Positions 48,052 to 55,521 of a stretch of DNA of 64,000 bases are shown in pieces; within the stretch, counting starts at the first letter, position 1; every line of letters begins with the position of its first letter. The stretch is from Clostridiales bacterium. GTDB taxonomy: Bacteria > Bacillota > Clostridia > Oscillospirales > Oscillospiraceae. The notes beneath the pieces were generated by a model. The model did not search any database. It saw nothing but the letters and a program-made list of their open reading frames with translations, and was not told the DNA's origin. The stretch covers positions 55,263 through 119,262 of the forward strand of contig SFLH01000005.1 of the NCBI GenBank assembly GCA_004554585.1, written 5' to 3'. A program made the translations under genes and the position numbers.

Positions 48052-48483
48052 TTACAGCCCCTTGGCCCACGCCACCACGGCTTCCTCGTTGTCGTCGGGC
48101 TCCCCGTCTACCTTCAAAGGCGGGCAGACCAGGTTGGCCCCGCAGGCGGTGACCTTCTTGCTGAGAATGTCCGCCGACCAGCAGAAGTAGTCCTCATAGT
48201 TCTCCTTGTCCCCCAGGCCAAACACGGCCACGTTCTTCCCCTTGAGCAGGTCGGAGGTCATGCGGTTCTCATAGTAGGGCAAAAAGTCCTCCTGCAGCTC
48301 GCCCAGGCCCATGGTGGAGCAGCCATACACCACCAGGTCGGCCTCCTGGACGGCGGCGTCGTCCTTGGCATCGGTGACATAGATGACCTGAACGTCATAG
48401 CCGCTCAGGTTCTCGGCGATCTTGTCGGCCACGATCTCCGTGTTGCCGGTGGTGCTGCCAAAAATAATGGTCGCTTTCTTCAT
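48052..48483 (-). CDS. Flavodoxin
   Basis: 143-residue FMN electron carrier. Phosphate loop GSTTGNTE at residues 9-16, and the FMN-flanking loops VVYGCSTMGLGELQEDF (around 51-67) and VAVFGLGDKENYEDYFCWSA (85-104) are typical of short-chain flavodoxins. It can replace ferredoxin when iron is scarce. Two identical-type palindromes in its promoter suggest repression by a metal-responsive (DtxR-like) regulator. Single gene. Confidence 0.95.
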   Translation of the reverse strand: MKKATIIFGSTTGNTEIVADKIAENLSGYDVQVIYVTDAKDDAAVQEADLVVYGCSTMGLGELQEDFLPYYENRMTSDLLKGKNVAVFGLGDKENYEDYFCWSADILSKKVTACGANLVCPPLKVDGEPDDNEEAVVAWAKGL

Positions 48484-48518
48484 GATAGGGAACCCTTCCT
48501 TCTTTGCAGATTTTATTG

Positions 48519-48534
48519 GTTAGCTAGTGCTAAC
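48519..48534. promoter_or_regulatory. Palindromic operator 1 upstream of flavodoxin
   Basis: GTTAGCTAGTGCTAAC, a GTTAGC-N4-GCTAAC inverted repeat, downstream of the -10 and near the transcription start. Same arms as operator 2. Confidence 0.7.
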
Positions 48535-48547
48535 TTTATGATTCCAT

Positions 48548-48576
48548 ATGTTAGCATCAGCTAACCGCTTTGTCAA
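48548..48576 (-). promoter_or_regulatory. Promoter of the flavodoxin gene
   Basis: TTGACA (48576-48571), 17-base spacer and TAACAT (48553-48548) on the minus strand; the spacer and -10 are covered by operator 2. Confidence 0.7.
48550..48565. promoter_or_regulatory. Palindromic operator 2 inside the flavodoxin promoter
   Basis: GTTAGCATCAGCTAAC, overlapping the -10 and spacer. Centres of the two sites are 31 bases apart, about three helical turns, which allows side-by-side binding. Arms resemble the TTAG...CTAA core of DtxR/IdeR iron boxes. Confidence 0.7.
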
Positions 48577-48652
48577 GAGCCAATTTCCTCCCCCGTCCTC
48601 TTTCCCCTGCCCCGCCTGGGGAAGCAGCGGGAGAAAGAAACCCACGATGCGG

Positions 48653-48681
48653 TTGACAAACATTTTTTCGGCCCATATAAT
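48653..48681 (+). promoter_or_regulatory. Consensus promoter of mgtE
   Basis: Perfect TTGACA (48653-48658), 17-base spacer and TATAAT (48676-48681). Transcription should begin near 48688, leaving a ~230-base leader. Confidence 0.88.
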
Positions 48682-48687
48682 GAAGAA

Positions 48688-48918
48688 TGGAGTTCTTTCG
48701 GAAGTCCGAATTTTGTGTTGCATCGGAGGTGAACAGAATGGACGCAGGCGGTAGTAACGGCACTTTGGCAGGCCGATGTCCTGGGCCGAGGGAGGAGCCG
48801 CCCTTGCGGGCGTCCATTCGTCCTTCCGCCCGGTAGGCTGACCGGTGTGTCTTACTTCCTGCTACGAAACTGGACGCGGCATGCGTCTTGAAACGAAAAC
48901 AGCTGGGAGGAGAAGCCA
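48688..48918 (+). promoter_or_regulatory. Long structured 5' leader of mgtE, class unknown
   Basis: About 230 bases between a consensus promoter and mgtE. Visible pairings: AATGGACGC (48737-48745) with GCGTCCATT (48810-48818), AGGCGG with CCGCCC just inside it, CCGGT/ACCGG near 48830-48845, and GACGC-GGCAT-GCGTC near 48872-48886. I compared it by memory with the M-box (ykoK) pattern expected before mgtE and did not find its conserved blocks. A 32-codon ORF begins inside the first helix. No clear intrinsic terminator is seen before mgtE, so control, if any, may act on translation or by a factor. Confidence 0.5.
48738..48836 (+). CDS. Possible leader peptide upstream of mgtE
   Basis: A 32-residue frame starting MDAGGSNGTLAGRC and continuing PGPREEPPLRASIRPSAR, ending at TAG. 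It has an ideal ribosome site (GGAGGTGA, five bases before ATG). Pro- and Glu-containing stretches (PGP, EEPP) recall Mg-sensing leader peptides such as MgtL of enterobacteria, where Pro and acidic codons destabilise ribosomes at low Mg. The start and stop both fall within paired regions of the leader. Too short for composition tests; coding is inferred from the ribosome site and its place before a Mg transporter. Confidence 0.5.
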   Translation: MDAGGSNGTLAGRCPGPREEPPLRASIRPSAR

Positions 48919-50298
48919 ATGGCAGAACGAGCGGTCGTAACCCTGGGTGAGACCCTGAGCGCCCTGGTGGAGGGCAAAAAATACACCACCCTTCGGGACA
49001 TCCTGGTGACCATGAACGCCGTGGACGTGGCGGCGGTCTTTGAGGATATGCCCGAGGAAAAACTGCCCCTGCTCTTTCGGCTGCTGCCCAAAGAACTGGC
49101 GGCGGAAACCTTTGTGGAAATGGAACCGGACGCCCAGGAGCTACTCATCCGGGGCTTTTCCGACAACGAATTGAAAGAGGTCGTCGACGAACTCTACGTG
49201 GACGACGCGGTGGACATCGTGGAAGAGATGCCCGCCAACGTGGTCAAGCGCATCCTGAAGCAGGCCGACCCGGAGATGCGCAAGATGATCAACGAAATTT
49301 TGAAATATCCCGACGACAGCGCCGGGAGCATCATGACCACCGAGTACGTCAGCCTCCGGCCGGACATGACCGCCGAGGAGGCCATCAAGCGGATTCGCCG
49401 CACGGGCGTGGACAAGGAGACCATCTACACCTGCTACGTCACCGACAACAACCGCAAGCTCATCGGCATGATCTCCATGCGCACCCTCATCCTGGCCGAG
49501 GACGACGACGTACTGGAGACCATCATGGAAAGCAATGTCATCTCCGTGAACACCCTGGAGGACCAGGAGAGCGTGGCCCAGATGTTCACCAAGTATGACT
49601 TTGTGGCCCTGCCGGTGGTGGACCAGGAAAACCGCCTGGTGGGCATCGTCACCGTGGACGACGCCATCGACGTGCTCCAGGAAGAGACCACCGAGGACTT
49701 TGAAAAGATGGCCGGTATGGCCCCCTCGGATAAGCCCTACCTGCGCACTGGCGTGCTGGAAACCTGGAAGTCCCGGGTGCCCTGGCTGCTGGTCCTCATG
49801 CTCTCGGCCACTTTGACCAGCATGGTGCTCACCAGCTATGAGGCCTCTCTGGCCGCCTGCTCGGCCCTGATCGCCTTCATCCCCATGCTCACCGGCACCG
49901 GGGGCAACAGCGGCACCCAGGCCTCCGTGGCCGTCATCCGCGGCCTGTCCCTGGGGGAGGTGGAGTTCTCCGACACCCTCCAGGTCATCTGGAAGGAGAT
50001 CCGGGTGGCGGTGCTGTGCGGTATCACCCTGGCCGCCTGCAACTTCGTCAAGCTCATGGTGGTCGACCGCCTGCTGCTGCACAACGAAGGGGTGACGGTG
50101 ATGGTGGCGGCAGTGATCTGCGTGACCATGGTCTTCACCGTCCTGTGCGCCAAAACCGTGGGCTGCCTGCTGCCCTTGCTGGCCGAGCGCATCCACCTGG
50201 ACCCGGCGGTGATGGCCAGCCCCTTCATCTCCACGGTGGTGGACGTGGTGACACTGGTTATTTACTTCCAAGTGGCCCGGGTTATCCTGGGGCTGTAA
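48919..50298 (+). CDS. mgtE: Magnesium transporter MgtE
   Basis: Mg-gated Mg2+ channel of the inner membrane. 459 residues. N domain of helical repeats (~1-130: PEEKLPLLFRLLPKELAAE), two CBS domains (~130-250: DNNRKLIGMISMRTLILAED; VVDQENRLVGIVTVDDAID) that sense cytoplasmic Mg, a connecting helix, and five membrane helices from ~280. The selectivity segment TGTGGNSGTQASVAVIRGLS is present. ATG 48919 follows GGGAGGAGAAGCC. Control by the long leader is likely. Confidence 0.97.
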   Translation: MAERAVVTLGETLSALVEGKKYTTLRDILVTMNAVDVAAVFEDMPEEKLPLLFRLLPKELAAETFVEMEPDAQELLIRGFSDNELKEVVDELYVDDAVDIVEEMPANVVKRILKQADPEMRKMINEILKYPDDSAGSIMTTEYVSLRPDMTAEEAIKRIRRTGVDKETIYTCYVTDNNRKLIGMISMRTLILAEDDDVLETIMESNVISVNTLEDQESVAQMFTKYDFVALPVVDQENRLVGIVTVDDAIDVLQEETTEDFEKMAGMAPSDKPYLRTGVLETWKSRVPWLLVLMLSATLTSMVLTSYEASLAACSALIAFIPMLTGTGGNSGTQASVAVIRGLSLGEVEFSDTLQVIWKEIRVAVLCGITLAACNFVKLMVVDRLLLHNEGVTVMVAAVICVTMVFTVLCAKTVGCLLPLLAERIHLDPAVMASPFISTVVDVVTLVIYFQVARVILGL

Positions 50299-50339
50299 AA
50301 AAAGACCGAAGGAACCTGAGACAGGTCCTTCGGTCTTTT
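50297..50339. terminator. Terminator between mgtE and the Nim-like gene
   Basis: Stem AAAGACCGAAGGAACCTG / CAGGTCCTTCGGTCTTTT with a 4-base loop; works on both strands. Confidence 0.85.
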
Positions 50340-50375
50340 GGCATTGGGGCGGATGCCCTTAGAATGGGGATATTC

Positions 50376-50846
50376 TCAGCCCTTGTAGGCTTTGCCGGTG
50401 AGAGCGACAGGGTCCAGACGGAGAACGGCGGTTTTGTCAAAGAGTTTTTCAATCATCTTAAAGCCGACCTCTTCGTAGCCGGGGCAGCGCTGGGTGACAA
50501 AGGTCTCCAGGGCGGTCTGCTTCTCAGCCCGGTCAGTGACAAAGGCCGCCGTGCCGGTGAGGATGATGCTCTCAAAGGCAGCGGTGATCTTGCTGGGCAC
50601 GGTATGGGTGCTGACGATGACCGAGAAGCAGCACTTGCTGTCCCGCTTCAGGCAGTCGATCTTGTAGCCCTCGGGGGCGGAGTGGAGATAGACCTTGTCG
50701 TTCAGGACGATGTAGTTGACGGGGGTGGCATAGGGATAGCCGTCGTCCCCCAGAACGGACAGGGTGCCGTGGTCCCCCCGCTTGAGCAGGGCCAGGGTGG
50801 CCTCGGGGGAGAGCTGACGCTCGGGTTTTTGCATTTGACGTTTCAT
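50376..50846 (-). CDS. Pyridoxamine 5'-phosphate oxidase-like flavin-binding protein (NimA-related)
   Basis: A 156-residue split-barrel flavoprotein of the NimA/PNPOx-like family. Typical N-terminal EATLALLKRGDHGTLSVLGD, GYPYATPVNYIVLNDKVYLHSA (FMN-site strand pair), GYKIDCLKRDSKCCFSVIV, and ESIILTGTAAFVTD. Family members reduce small molecules; some inactivate nitroimidazoles, but general presence in gut Clostridia does not prove resistance. Divergent from the Crp/Fnr gene, which might regulate it. Confidence 0.88.
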   Translation of the reverse strand: MKRQMQKPERQLSPEATLALLKRGDHGTLSVLGDDGYPYATPVNYIVLNDKVYLHSAPEGYKIDCLKRDSKCCFSVIVSTHTVPSKITAAFESIILTGTAAFVTDRAEKQTALETFVTQRCPGYEEVGFKMIEKLFDKTAVLRLDPVALTGKAYKG

Positions 50847-50914
50847 GTTGGTGTTCCTCCCTGCATTGGCTTTGGTGTTACGATAGCAAAAAACAAAAAT
50901 TTTATATGTTGCCG

Positions 50915-50943
50915 TTGCATCAGGTGAAAAAATATTTTACACT
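50915..50943 (+). promoter_or_regulatory. Promoter of the Crp/Fnr gene
   Basis: TTGCAT (50915-50920), 17-base spacer and TACACT (50938-50943). Confidence 0.6.
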
Positions 50944-50976
50944 GACAGTATCAAGACCACCCAGGAGGTGACCCCC

Positions 50977-51651
50977 ATGAACGTGGACGAGCTATGCACC
51001 TTCCCGCTCTTTCGCAACCTGGCCCCGGAGGATCTGGAAGCCATGCTGGGCTGTCTCAGCGCCCGGGAGATTTCCCCCCGCCGGGGGGACTTCATCATGC
51101 GCTCCCCGGGGGAACATCCCCTCATGGGGGTGGTGCTGGAGGGAGAGGTGGAGATGATCAGCGAGGACTACTTCGGCAAGAAGTCCCTGCTCACCGTGCT
51201 GCCTGTGGGCAGTATCTTCGGCGAGAGCTACACCTGCGTCAAGGCCCGCAACCGCACCATCGCCTACCAGGCCCGCACCCACTGCCGGGTGCTGCTGCTG
51301 GACTACGAGCGCATCCTCCACGCCTGCAAGCTGGTCTGCCGGTTCCACCACCGGATGATCGAGAATATGGTGGAGCTGATCGCCGAGAAAAACCTGGTGC
51401 TGGTGGAAAAGCTGGAGGTGGTCTCCCGCACCACCATCCGGGAAAAGCTGCTGACCTATCTGGCTCGCCAGGCCAAGGCTGCCGGTAGCCGGACCTTCAC
51501 CATTCCCATCAGCCGCACGGCCCTGGCCGAGTATCTGTGCACCGACCGGGCCGCCATGACCCGAGAGCTGACCCGCATGAAGGAAGAGGGGCTGCTGGAC
51601 TACGACAAGCGGACCTTTACCCTGCACACAGAAACCACCGGCGCGCCCTGA
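50977..51651 (+). CDS. Crp/Fnr-family transcriptional regulator
   Basis: 224 residues. N-terminal cyclic-nucleotide-binding-like jelly roll (REISPRRGDFIMRSPGEHPL; GVVLEGEVEMISEDYFGKKS; LPVGSIFGESYTC), dimer helix ~125-145 and C-terminal HTH (SRTALAEYLCTDRAAMTREL). The cAMP-binding signature residues are absent and there is no Fnr-type N-terminal Cys cluster, so the effector is unknown. ATG 50977 follows CAGGAGGTGACCCCC. Divergent from the Nim-like gene. Confidence 0.92.
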   Translation: MNVDELCTFPLFRNLAPEDLEAMLGCLSAREISPRRGDFIMRSPGEHPLMGVVLEGEVEMISEDYFGKKSLLTVLPVGSIFGESYTCVKARNRTIAYQARTHCRVLLLDYERILHACKLVCRFHHRMIENMVELIAEKNLVLVEKLEVVSRTTIREKLLTYLARQAKAAGSRTFTIPISRTALAEYLCTDRAAMTRELTRMKEEGLLDYDKRTFTLHTETTGAP

Positions 51652-51677
51652 CAGGCCGCGCCGGTGGTTTTGTTTTT
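51632..51677 (+). terminator. Terminator overlapping the end of the Crp/Fnr gene
   Basis: Stem AAACCACCGGCGCG / CGCGCCGGTGGTTT; one arm contains the last codons, followed by TGTTTTT. Confidence 0.8.
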
Positions 51678-51714
51678 CGAAGGTTCTGTATGCCTGGTGC
51701 GTCGTATGACGCCG

Positions 51715-51987
51715 TTAGAAATGCCAATATCCGTGGTTGTGTCCTCCCACACAGTGGCGCACCAGCAGCGCAGTGGCCGCGATGAGGGCGCCCAGCAGAA
51801 GGATCAGCAATGCCGACTCTCCGCCCCAGTTCATGGGACCGGCGGCTAAGACATAGATCACCGAGGCCACGATCTGCCAGCGGACCACACATGCTCTGGC
51901 GTCCGCGTGGGACCAGCCCCAGGTGAAGATCACCAGAAAGATCGGCAGGGCGAAGAGAACGACTGTCAAAATCCAAAAGTACAACAT
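51715..51987 (-). CDS. Small hypothetical membrane protein
   Basis: 90 residues from ATG 51987 (AAAGGAGG upstream), with hydrophobic segments at about 2-25, 38-56 and 60-78. The His-rich end (HCVGGHNHGYWHF) could bind metal. No family recognised. It has an unusually long leader of ~250 bases. Confidence 0.65.
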   Translation of the reverse strand: MLYFWILTVVLFALPIFLVIFTWGWSHADARACVVRWQIVASVIYVLAAGPMNWGGESALLILLLGALIAATALLVRHCVGGHNHGYWHF

Positions 51988-52246
51988 GATCTGGCCTCCT
52001 TTCAAAGGGCAGAACAGAGGATTGCGAACCGCGTTCCTTCCATCGCTCTCCTTCGCGGGCCATTCCGGCAGCCACCGCCTGACGGTACGGGGGGCTCTCT
52101 CCCCCGCTCAGGCGGGAAGGGCCCGCCAAAGAGGACAACCATACAGCCGTGCCGCACGGGCGGCAGGGCACCGGGACAAAGCCATGGGACTCCTCTCCTT
52201 TCTCCCCGCCGGGGACATCCAGCGGGTTTCATCTGCCTTTATTATA
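51988..52246 (-). promoter_or_regulatory. Promoter element and long GC-rich leader of the small membrane protein gene
   Basis: Minus-strand TATAAT at 52246-52241 (weak -35), then ~245 bases of GC-rich sequence to the ATG. Paired arms are visible, for example GGCGGGCCCTTCCCGCC near 52116-52132 and GGGGGAGAGAGCCCCC near 52093-52108. I find no match to a riboswitch I know. The rest of 52247-52422 carries the patatin promoter only. Confidence 0.4.
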
Positions 52247-52357
52247 CAAGATCCTCCGGGAAAAATCCAGTCCTTTTTGTCCATTTTGTCAGATTTCTTC
52301 CGGGATTTTTCCCCTTTTTTCTGGGCAGACCCACCAACGGCGGCCCAGCCCGCCGCC

Positions 52358-52386
52358 TTTACAAATGTTCCGGTTGGTGGTAGGAT
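52358..52386 (+). promoter_or_regulatory. Promoter of the patatin-hydratase pair
   Basis: TTTACA (52358-52363), 17-base spacer and TAGGAT (52381-52386). Confidence 0.55.
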
Positions 52387-52422
52387 AGAGCACAGAATTG
52401 TCCAAAAGAAAGGAAGGTCGCC

Positions 52423-53271
52423 ATGAAGCACGGGTTGGTCCTGGAGGGAGGCGCCATGCGGGGGTTGTTCACCGCGGGCGTGATGGATGTGATGATGGAG
52501 GAAGGCATCGCCTTCGACGGCGCCGTGGGCGTCTCCGCCGGGGCGGTGTTCGGCTGCAATTTCAAGTCCCATCAGCCCGGCCGGGTCCTGCGCTACAACC
52601 TGCGCTTCTGCAAGGACCCCCGCTACAGCAGCTTCCGCTCCCTGGTGCGCACCGGGGACCTGTTTGGGGCGGACTTCTGCTACCGGGAGATCCCCGACCA
52701 CCTGGACCCCTTTGACCGGGAGACCTACGCCGCCGACCCCATGGATTTTTACGTGGTGGGCACCGACGTGCACACCGGCCGGCCGGTCTACCACAACTGT
52801 CAGACCGGGGACGCCGAGGACCTGGCCTGGTTCCGGGCCTCGGCCTCCATGCCCCTGGCCGCCCAGGTGGTCTCGGTGGGGGGCTGGGACCTGCTGGACG
52901 GGGGGATCGCCGACTCCATCCCCCTGCGCTACCTGGAGGAGCAGGGGTATGACCGCAATGTGGTGGTCCTCACCCAGCCCATGGGCTATGTGAAAACCAA
53001 GAACAAGGCCATGCCCCTCATGCGCCGGGCCTACAAGCAGTACCCCCATCTGCTGGAGACCATGGCCCGGCGTCAGGACGTGTACAACGAGACCACCGCC
53101 TACATCCGGGAAAAGGAGCGCCGGGGGGAGGTCTTTGTCCTGCGGCCCGAGGCCGCCCTGGACATCAAGCGGGTGGAGCACCGCCGGGAGAAGATCCAGG
53201 CGGTCTACGACCAGGGCCGGGCCGTGGCCCAAAAGCGCCTGGCCGCCCTGCGGGAATTTTTAAACGATTGA
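52423..53271 (+). CDS. Patatin-like phospholipase family protein
   Basis: A 282-residue Ser-Asp dyad acyl hydrolase. Oxyanion loop LEGGAMRGLF at residues 7-16, nucleophile elbow GVSAG (36-40) and the DGGIAD motif carrying the catalytic Asp (~164). Bacterial members of this YjjU-like class hydrolyse membrane lipids or small esters. No signal peptide, so cytoplasmic. AAAGGAAGG ribosome site. The following hydratase gene begins 12 bases after its stop. Confidence 0.93.
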   Translation: MKHGLVLEGGAMRGLFTAGVMDVMMEEGIAFDGAVGVSAGAVFGCNFKSHQPGRVLRYNLRFCKDPRYSSFRSLVRTGDLFGADFCYREIPDHLDPFDRETYAADPMDFYVVGTDVHTGRPVYHNCQTGDAEDLAWFRASASMPLAAQVVSVGGWDLLDGGIADSIPLRYLEEQGYDRNVVVLTQPMGYVKTKNKAMPLMRRAYKQYPHLLETMARRQDVYNETTAYIREKERRGEVFVLRPEAALDIKRVEHRREKIQAVYDQGRAVAQKRLAALREFLND

Positions 53272-53282
53272 GGAGAGGGACC

Positions 53283-54164
53283 ATGACAAACAACGACCGG
53301 GAGGCCCGTCTGGCGGGCCTGGCCACCGAATGGCGCACCATGACCTACTACTGGCGGGACTGCGCCCTGTATGCCTTAGCCGTGGGAGCCACGGAACCCC
53401 TGTATACCTATGAAAAAGAGCTGCAGGCCCTGCCCACCTTTGGGGTCACCCCCTATTGGGGGGCCGTAAACGTCAGCCCTAAGTTCCCCCGGCCCCGGGC
53501 TATCCCGGTGCTGGTGGAGGAGCTGCTGCGGCCCGAGGCCTCCTATGTAAATCTGGACTATGAATTCCTCTACCACCGGCCCATCCCGGCGGGGAAGGGG
53601 TCCTTTGTCTACCGGGACGTGCTCACCGACCTCTTCGACCGGGGCCAGGGCCGAGGCATGGCCGTCCGGTCCCAGGTGGAGGTCTTTGACGAAGGGGGCA
53701 CCCTCCTGTGTACCAACCGCTGCACCACCCTCTTCCCCACCTTGGGGGGCTACGGCGGCACCCCCATGCCCCGGAAGGAGAGCGCCATCCCCCCGCGGGA
53801 CCCCGACCTTGTGGCCGAAGACCACATCGGGCCCGCCCAGCACCTGCTCTACCGCCTGACCGGAGACACCAACCTGGTCCACGTGGACCGGGAGGTGGCC
53901 GTGGGCCGGGGCCTGGCAGGGCCCTTCGTCCACGACCTGTGCGCCTTCGGCTATGCCTGCCGGCTGGCCATCGGCCAGCTCTTCCCCGGCCAGCCCGCCC
54001 GGCTGAAGCGGATGTACGCGGCCATGAAGACCGTCCTCTACCCGGACACCCCCATCGCCCTGCACCTGTGGAAGCTGGACGAAGGCCAGGCCGCCTTCCG
54101 CCTGGTGAACACCGCCACAGGCAAGGCCATCCTGGACCGGGGGGAACTGAGCTGGGAGCCCTGA
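53283..54164 (+). CDS. MaoC-like enoyl-CoA hydratase 2 family protein
   Basis: A 293-residue double hot-dog protein. The N-terminal hot-dog lacks an obvious active site. The C-terminal hot-dog has the hydratase 2 motif YRLTGDTNLVHVDREVAVGR followed by GLAGPFVHDLCAFGYACR, carrying Asp and His of the (R)-specific enoyl-CoA hydratase catalytic site. It should hydrate trans-2-enoyl-CoA to (R)-3-hydroxyacyl-CoA. ATG 53283 follows GAGGAGAGGG. The pairing with a patatin lipase suggests acyl-chain release and processing. Substrate unknown. Confidence 0.88.
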   Translation: MTNNDREARLAGLATEWRTMTYYWRDCALYALAVGATEPLYTYEKELQALPTFGVTPYWGAVNVSPKFPRPRAIPVLVEELLRPEASYVNLDYEFLYHRPIPAGKGSFVYRDVLTDLFDRGQGRGMAVRSQVEVFDEGGTLLCTNRCTTLFPTLGGYGGTPMPRKESAIPPRDPDLVAEDHIGPAQHLLYRLTGDTNLVHVDREVAVGRGLAGPFVHDLCAFGYACRLAIGQLFPGQPARLKRMYAAMKTVLYPDTPIALHLWKLDEGQAAFRLVNTATGKAILDRGELSWEP

Positions 54165-54176
54165 GCCCATAATGAC

Positions 54177-54206
54177 AAGCGCGCCGCTGCCCGCGGCGCG
54201 CTTTCT
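54177..54206 (+). terminator. Hairpin after the hydratase gene
   Basis: Stem AAGCGCGCCGC / GCGGCGCGCTT and a short T stretch (TTTCT). Confidence 0.6.
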
Positions 54207-54361
54207 ACTCGGTCCTGTCAGAGGGGCTGTTGTTTTGACGTCCCGATCGAAGGGATGGCTGCCGGCCCCGCCGCCCCCGTTCTGGACTTTACGCCAGGAG
54301 GTCACGGAAATTCCAGCGAACCCTTCCCAAAGATCCCCAAAAACACGACTCTTCCTAAAGC

Positions 54362-54406
54362 AAAAAACTGACGCGAACCCATATGTTTCGCGTCAGTTTT
54401 TCTTTG
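54362..54406. terminator. Terminator before gtrA-like gene
   Basis: Stem AAAAACTGACGCGAA / TTCGCGTCAGTTTTT with an 8-base loop; ends the minus-strand GtrA unit. 54207-54361 contains no gene that I can support. Confidence 0.8.
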
Positions 54407-54418
54407 CACATTTTCTCC

Positions 54419-54922
54419 TCAGAGCTTCTCGTGTACCTTGCCGGGGTAGAGGAGGATCTTGCGCCCCAGGAAGTTCCAGAAGAAGACCAGGATGCTGCTG
54501 ATGAGCTTGGAGACCATGAAGTACACCTGCAAATGGCTGGTGAAAAAGTACATCAGCAAGGTGGTCAGCACCAGACCGCCCACGGAGATGGCCACAAAGA
54601 CCGCCACCTCCGCCGGGGGGCTCACCGTGGCGTCCACAGCTTTGAAGGCAAAGCACTTGGTCAGCAGGAAGTTGCAGGTGATGCCCACGGTGAAGGACAG
54701 GGCGGAGGCAGGCAGATAGTGCATGCCCGCGGTTTCCAGCAGAAACAGCAGCAGATAGTCCACAAAGAAGGTGGACGCCCCGGTGATCACGTAGCGAAAG
54801 AGCTGGGTGACTGTGTTGGCCGTGGGCTCCTGAAACAGAGCCCGGAAGCGCCGCCGGCGCAGCAGCTGCCAGAAGTCCAGGGCGTCCTCCAGGGTGTGCT
54901 TTTGCAAGAGGATATGCTTCAT
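54419..54922 (-). CDS. GtrA-family membrane protein
   Basis: 167 residues with four predicted helices in the C-terminal 130 residues: LFRYVITGASTFFVDYLLLF, SFTVGITCNFLLTKCFAFKA, VAVFVAISVGGLVLTTLLMY, and KLISSILVFFWNFLGRKILL. This is the GtrA pattern, a family linked to transfer of polyprenol-linked sugars across the membrane. The extra cytoplasmic N-terminus (~40 residues) is basic. Its start overlaps the upstream gene by four bases. Confidence 0.92.
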   Translation of the reverse strand: MKHILLQKHTLEDALDFWQLLRRRRFRALFQEPTANTVTQLFRYVITGASTFFVDYLLLFLLETAGMHYLPASALSFTVGITCNFLLTKCFAFKAVDATVSPPAEVAVFVAISVGGLVLTTLLMYFFTSHLQVYFMVSKLISSILVFFWNFLGRKILLYPGKVHEKL

Positions 54923-55338
54923 GACTGCCTGGCTGCCCGTTCCTTCCTGCTCTGCTCCAAGGCCAGGGCCCGGGGGGCGACCTCCTCCAGGTGGAACAGG
55001 CCCAGGTCATAGAAGATCTCCAGCCGGACCTCGCCCCACTGGGGACTGGGGTAGTTGCCCCGCATCCAGGTGTTCTTGCCGTGGATGTCCCGGCTGAGGT
55101 AGTTTTCCACCAGGTCCAGGGAAGAAAGATGGCCATACTCGTGGTTGACGAACTGCTCCAGGCAGGCTTGCAGGAAGGCCTCCACCTGGGGCTCTTCCTC
55201 CACCAGCCGGGCTACCTTGTCGTCCAGGTAGAGGTCGGGAAAGGAGAACTCACTTTTTTCGGCATAGCCGTGTTCCCGGGTCCAGTCCCGGCTGCTGGGG
55301 TCGGTTTGAAGGACGCCGGCAGGGCGAAACAGCTTCAT
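54919..55338 (-). CDS. Hypothetical protein coupled to GtrA
   Basis: 139 residues from ATG 55338 (GGGAGGTG upstream). An acidic soluble protein with many aromatic residues (EFSFPDLYLDDKVARLVEEE; EQFVNHEYGHLSSLDLVENY) and no signal peptide. I do not recognise the family. The ATGA overlap means it is translated together with the GtrA protein. Confidence 0.7.
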   Translation of the reverse strand: MKLFRPAGVLQTDPSSRDWTREHGYAEKSEFSFPDLYLDDKVARLVEEEPQVEAFLQACLEQFVNHEYGHLSSLDLVENYLSRDIHGKNTWMRGNYPSPQWGEVRLEIFYDLGLFHLEEVAPRALALEQSRKERAARQS

Positions 55339-55381
55339 GGCACGCACCTCCCAATGCACCGCAAAAATAATTCCACGGGAA

Positions 55382-55410
55382 AGTATATCCTATTTCTCCC
55401 AAAAAGTAAA
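55382..55410 (-). promoter_or_regulatory. Promoter of the GtrA unit
   Basis: TTTACT (55410-55405), 17-base spacer and TATACT (55387-55382) on the minus strand. Confidence 0.65.
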
Positions 55411-55451
55411 GGGGCCTCCCCCCGGCCAAGTTCTCCCATGGTTCCTTGGCG

Positions 55452-55488
55452 AAAAAAGAGCGCCGCAGACGGTTTCTGCGGCGCTCTT
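55452..55488 (-). terminator. Terminator of the leu operon
   Basis: Minus-strand stem AAGAGCGCCGCAGA / TCTGCGGCGCTCTT followed by TTTTC. Confidence 0.85.
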
Positions 55489-55521
55489 GTCTGTTTCACA
55501 GGCGAAAAAGGGGCCCTTCGG

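Noticed and set aside
48688..48918. M-box (ykoK) Mg riboswitch before mgtE
   Set aside because: Expected from context, but I could not find the conserved M-box blocks in the right order; kept as an unclassified leader.
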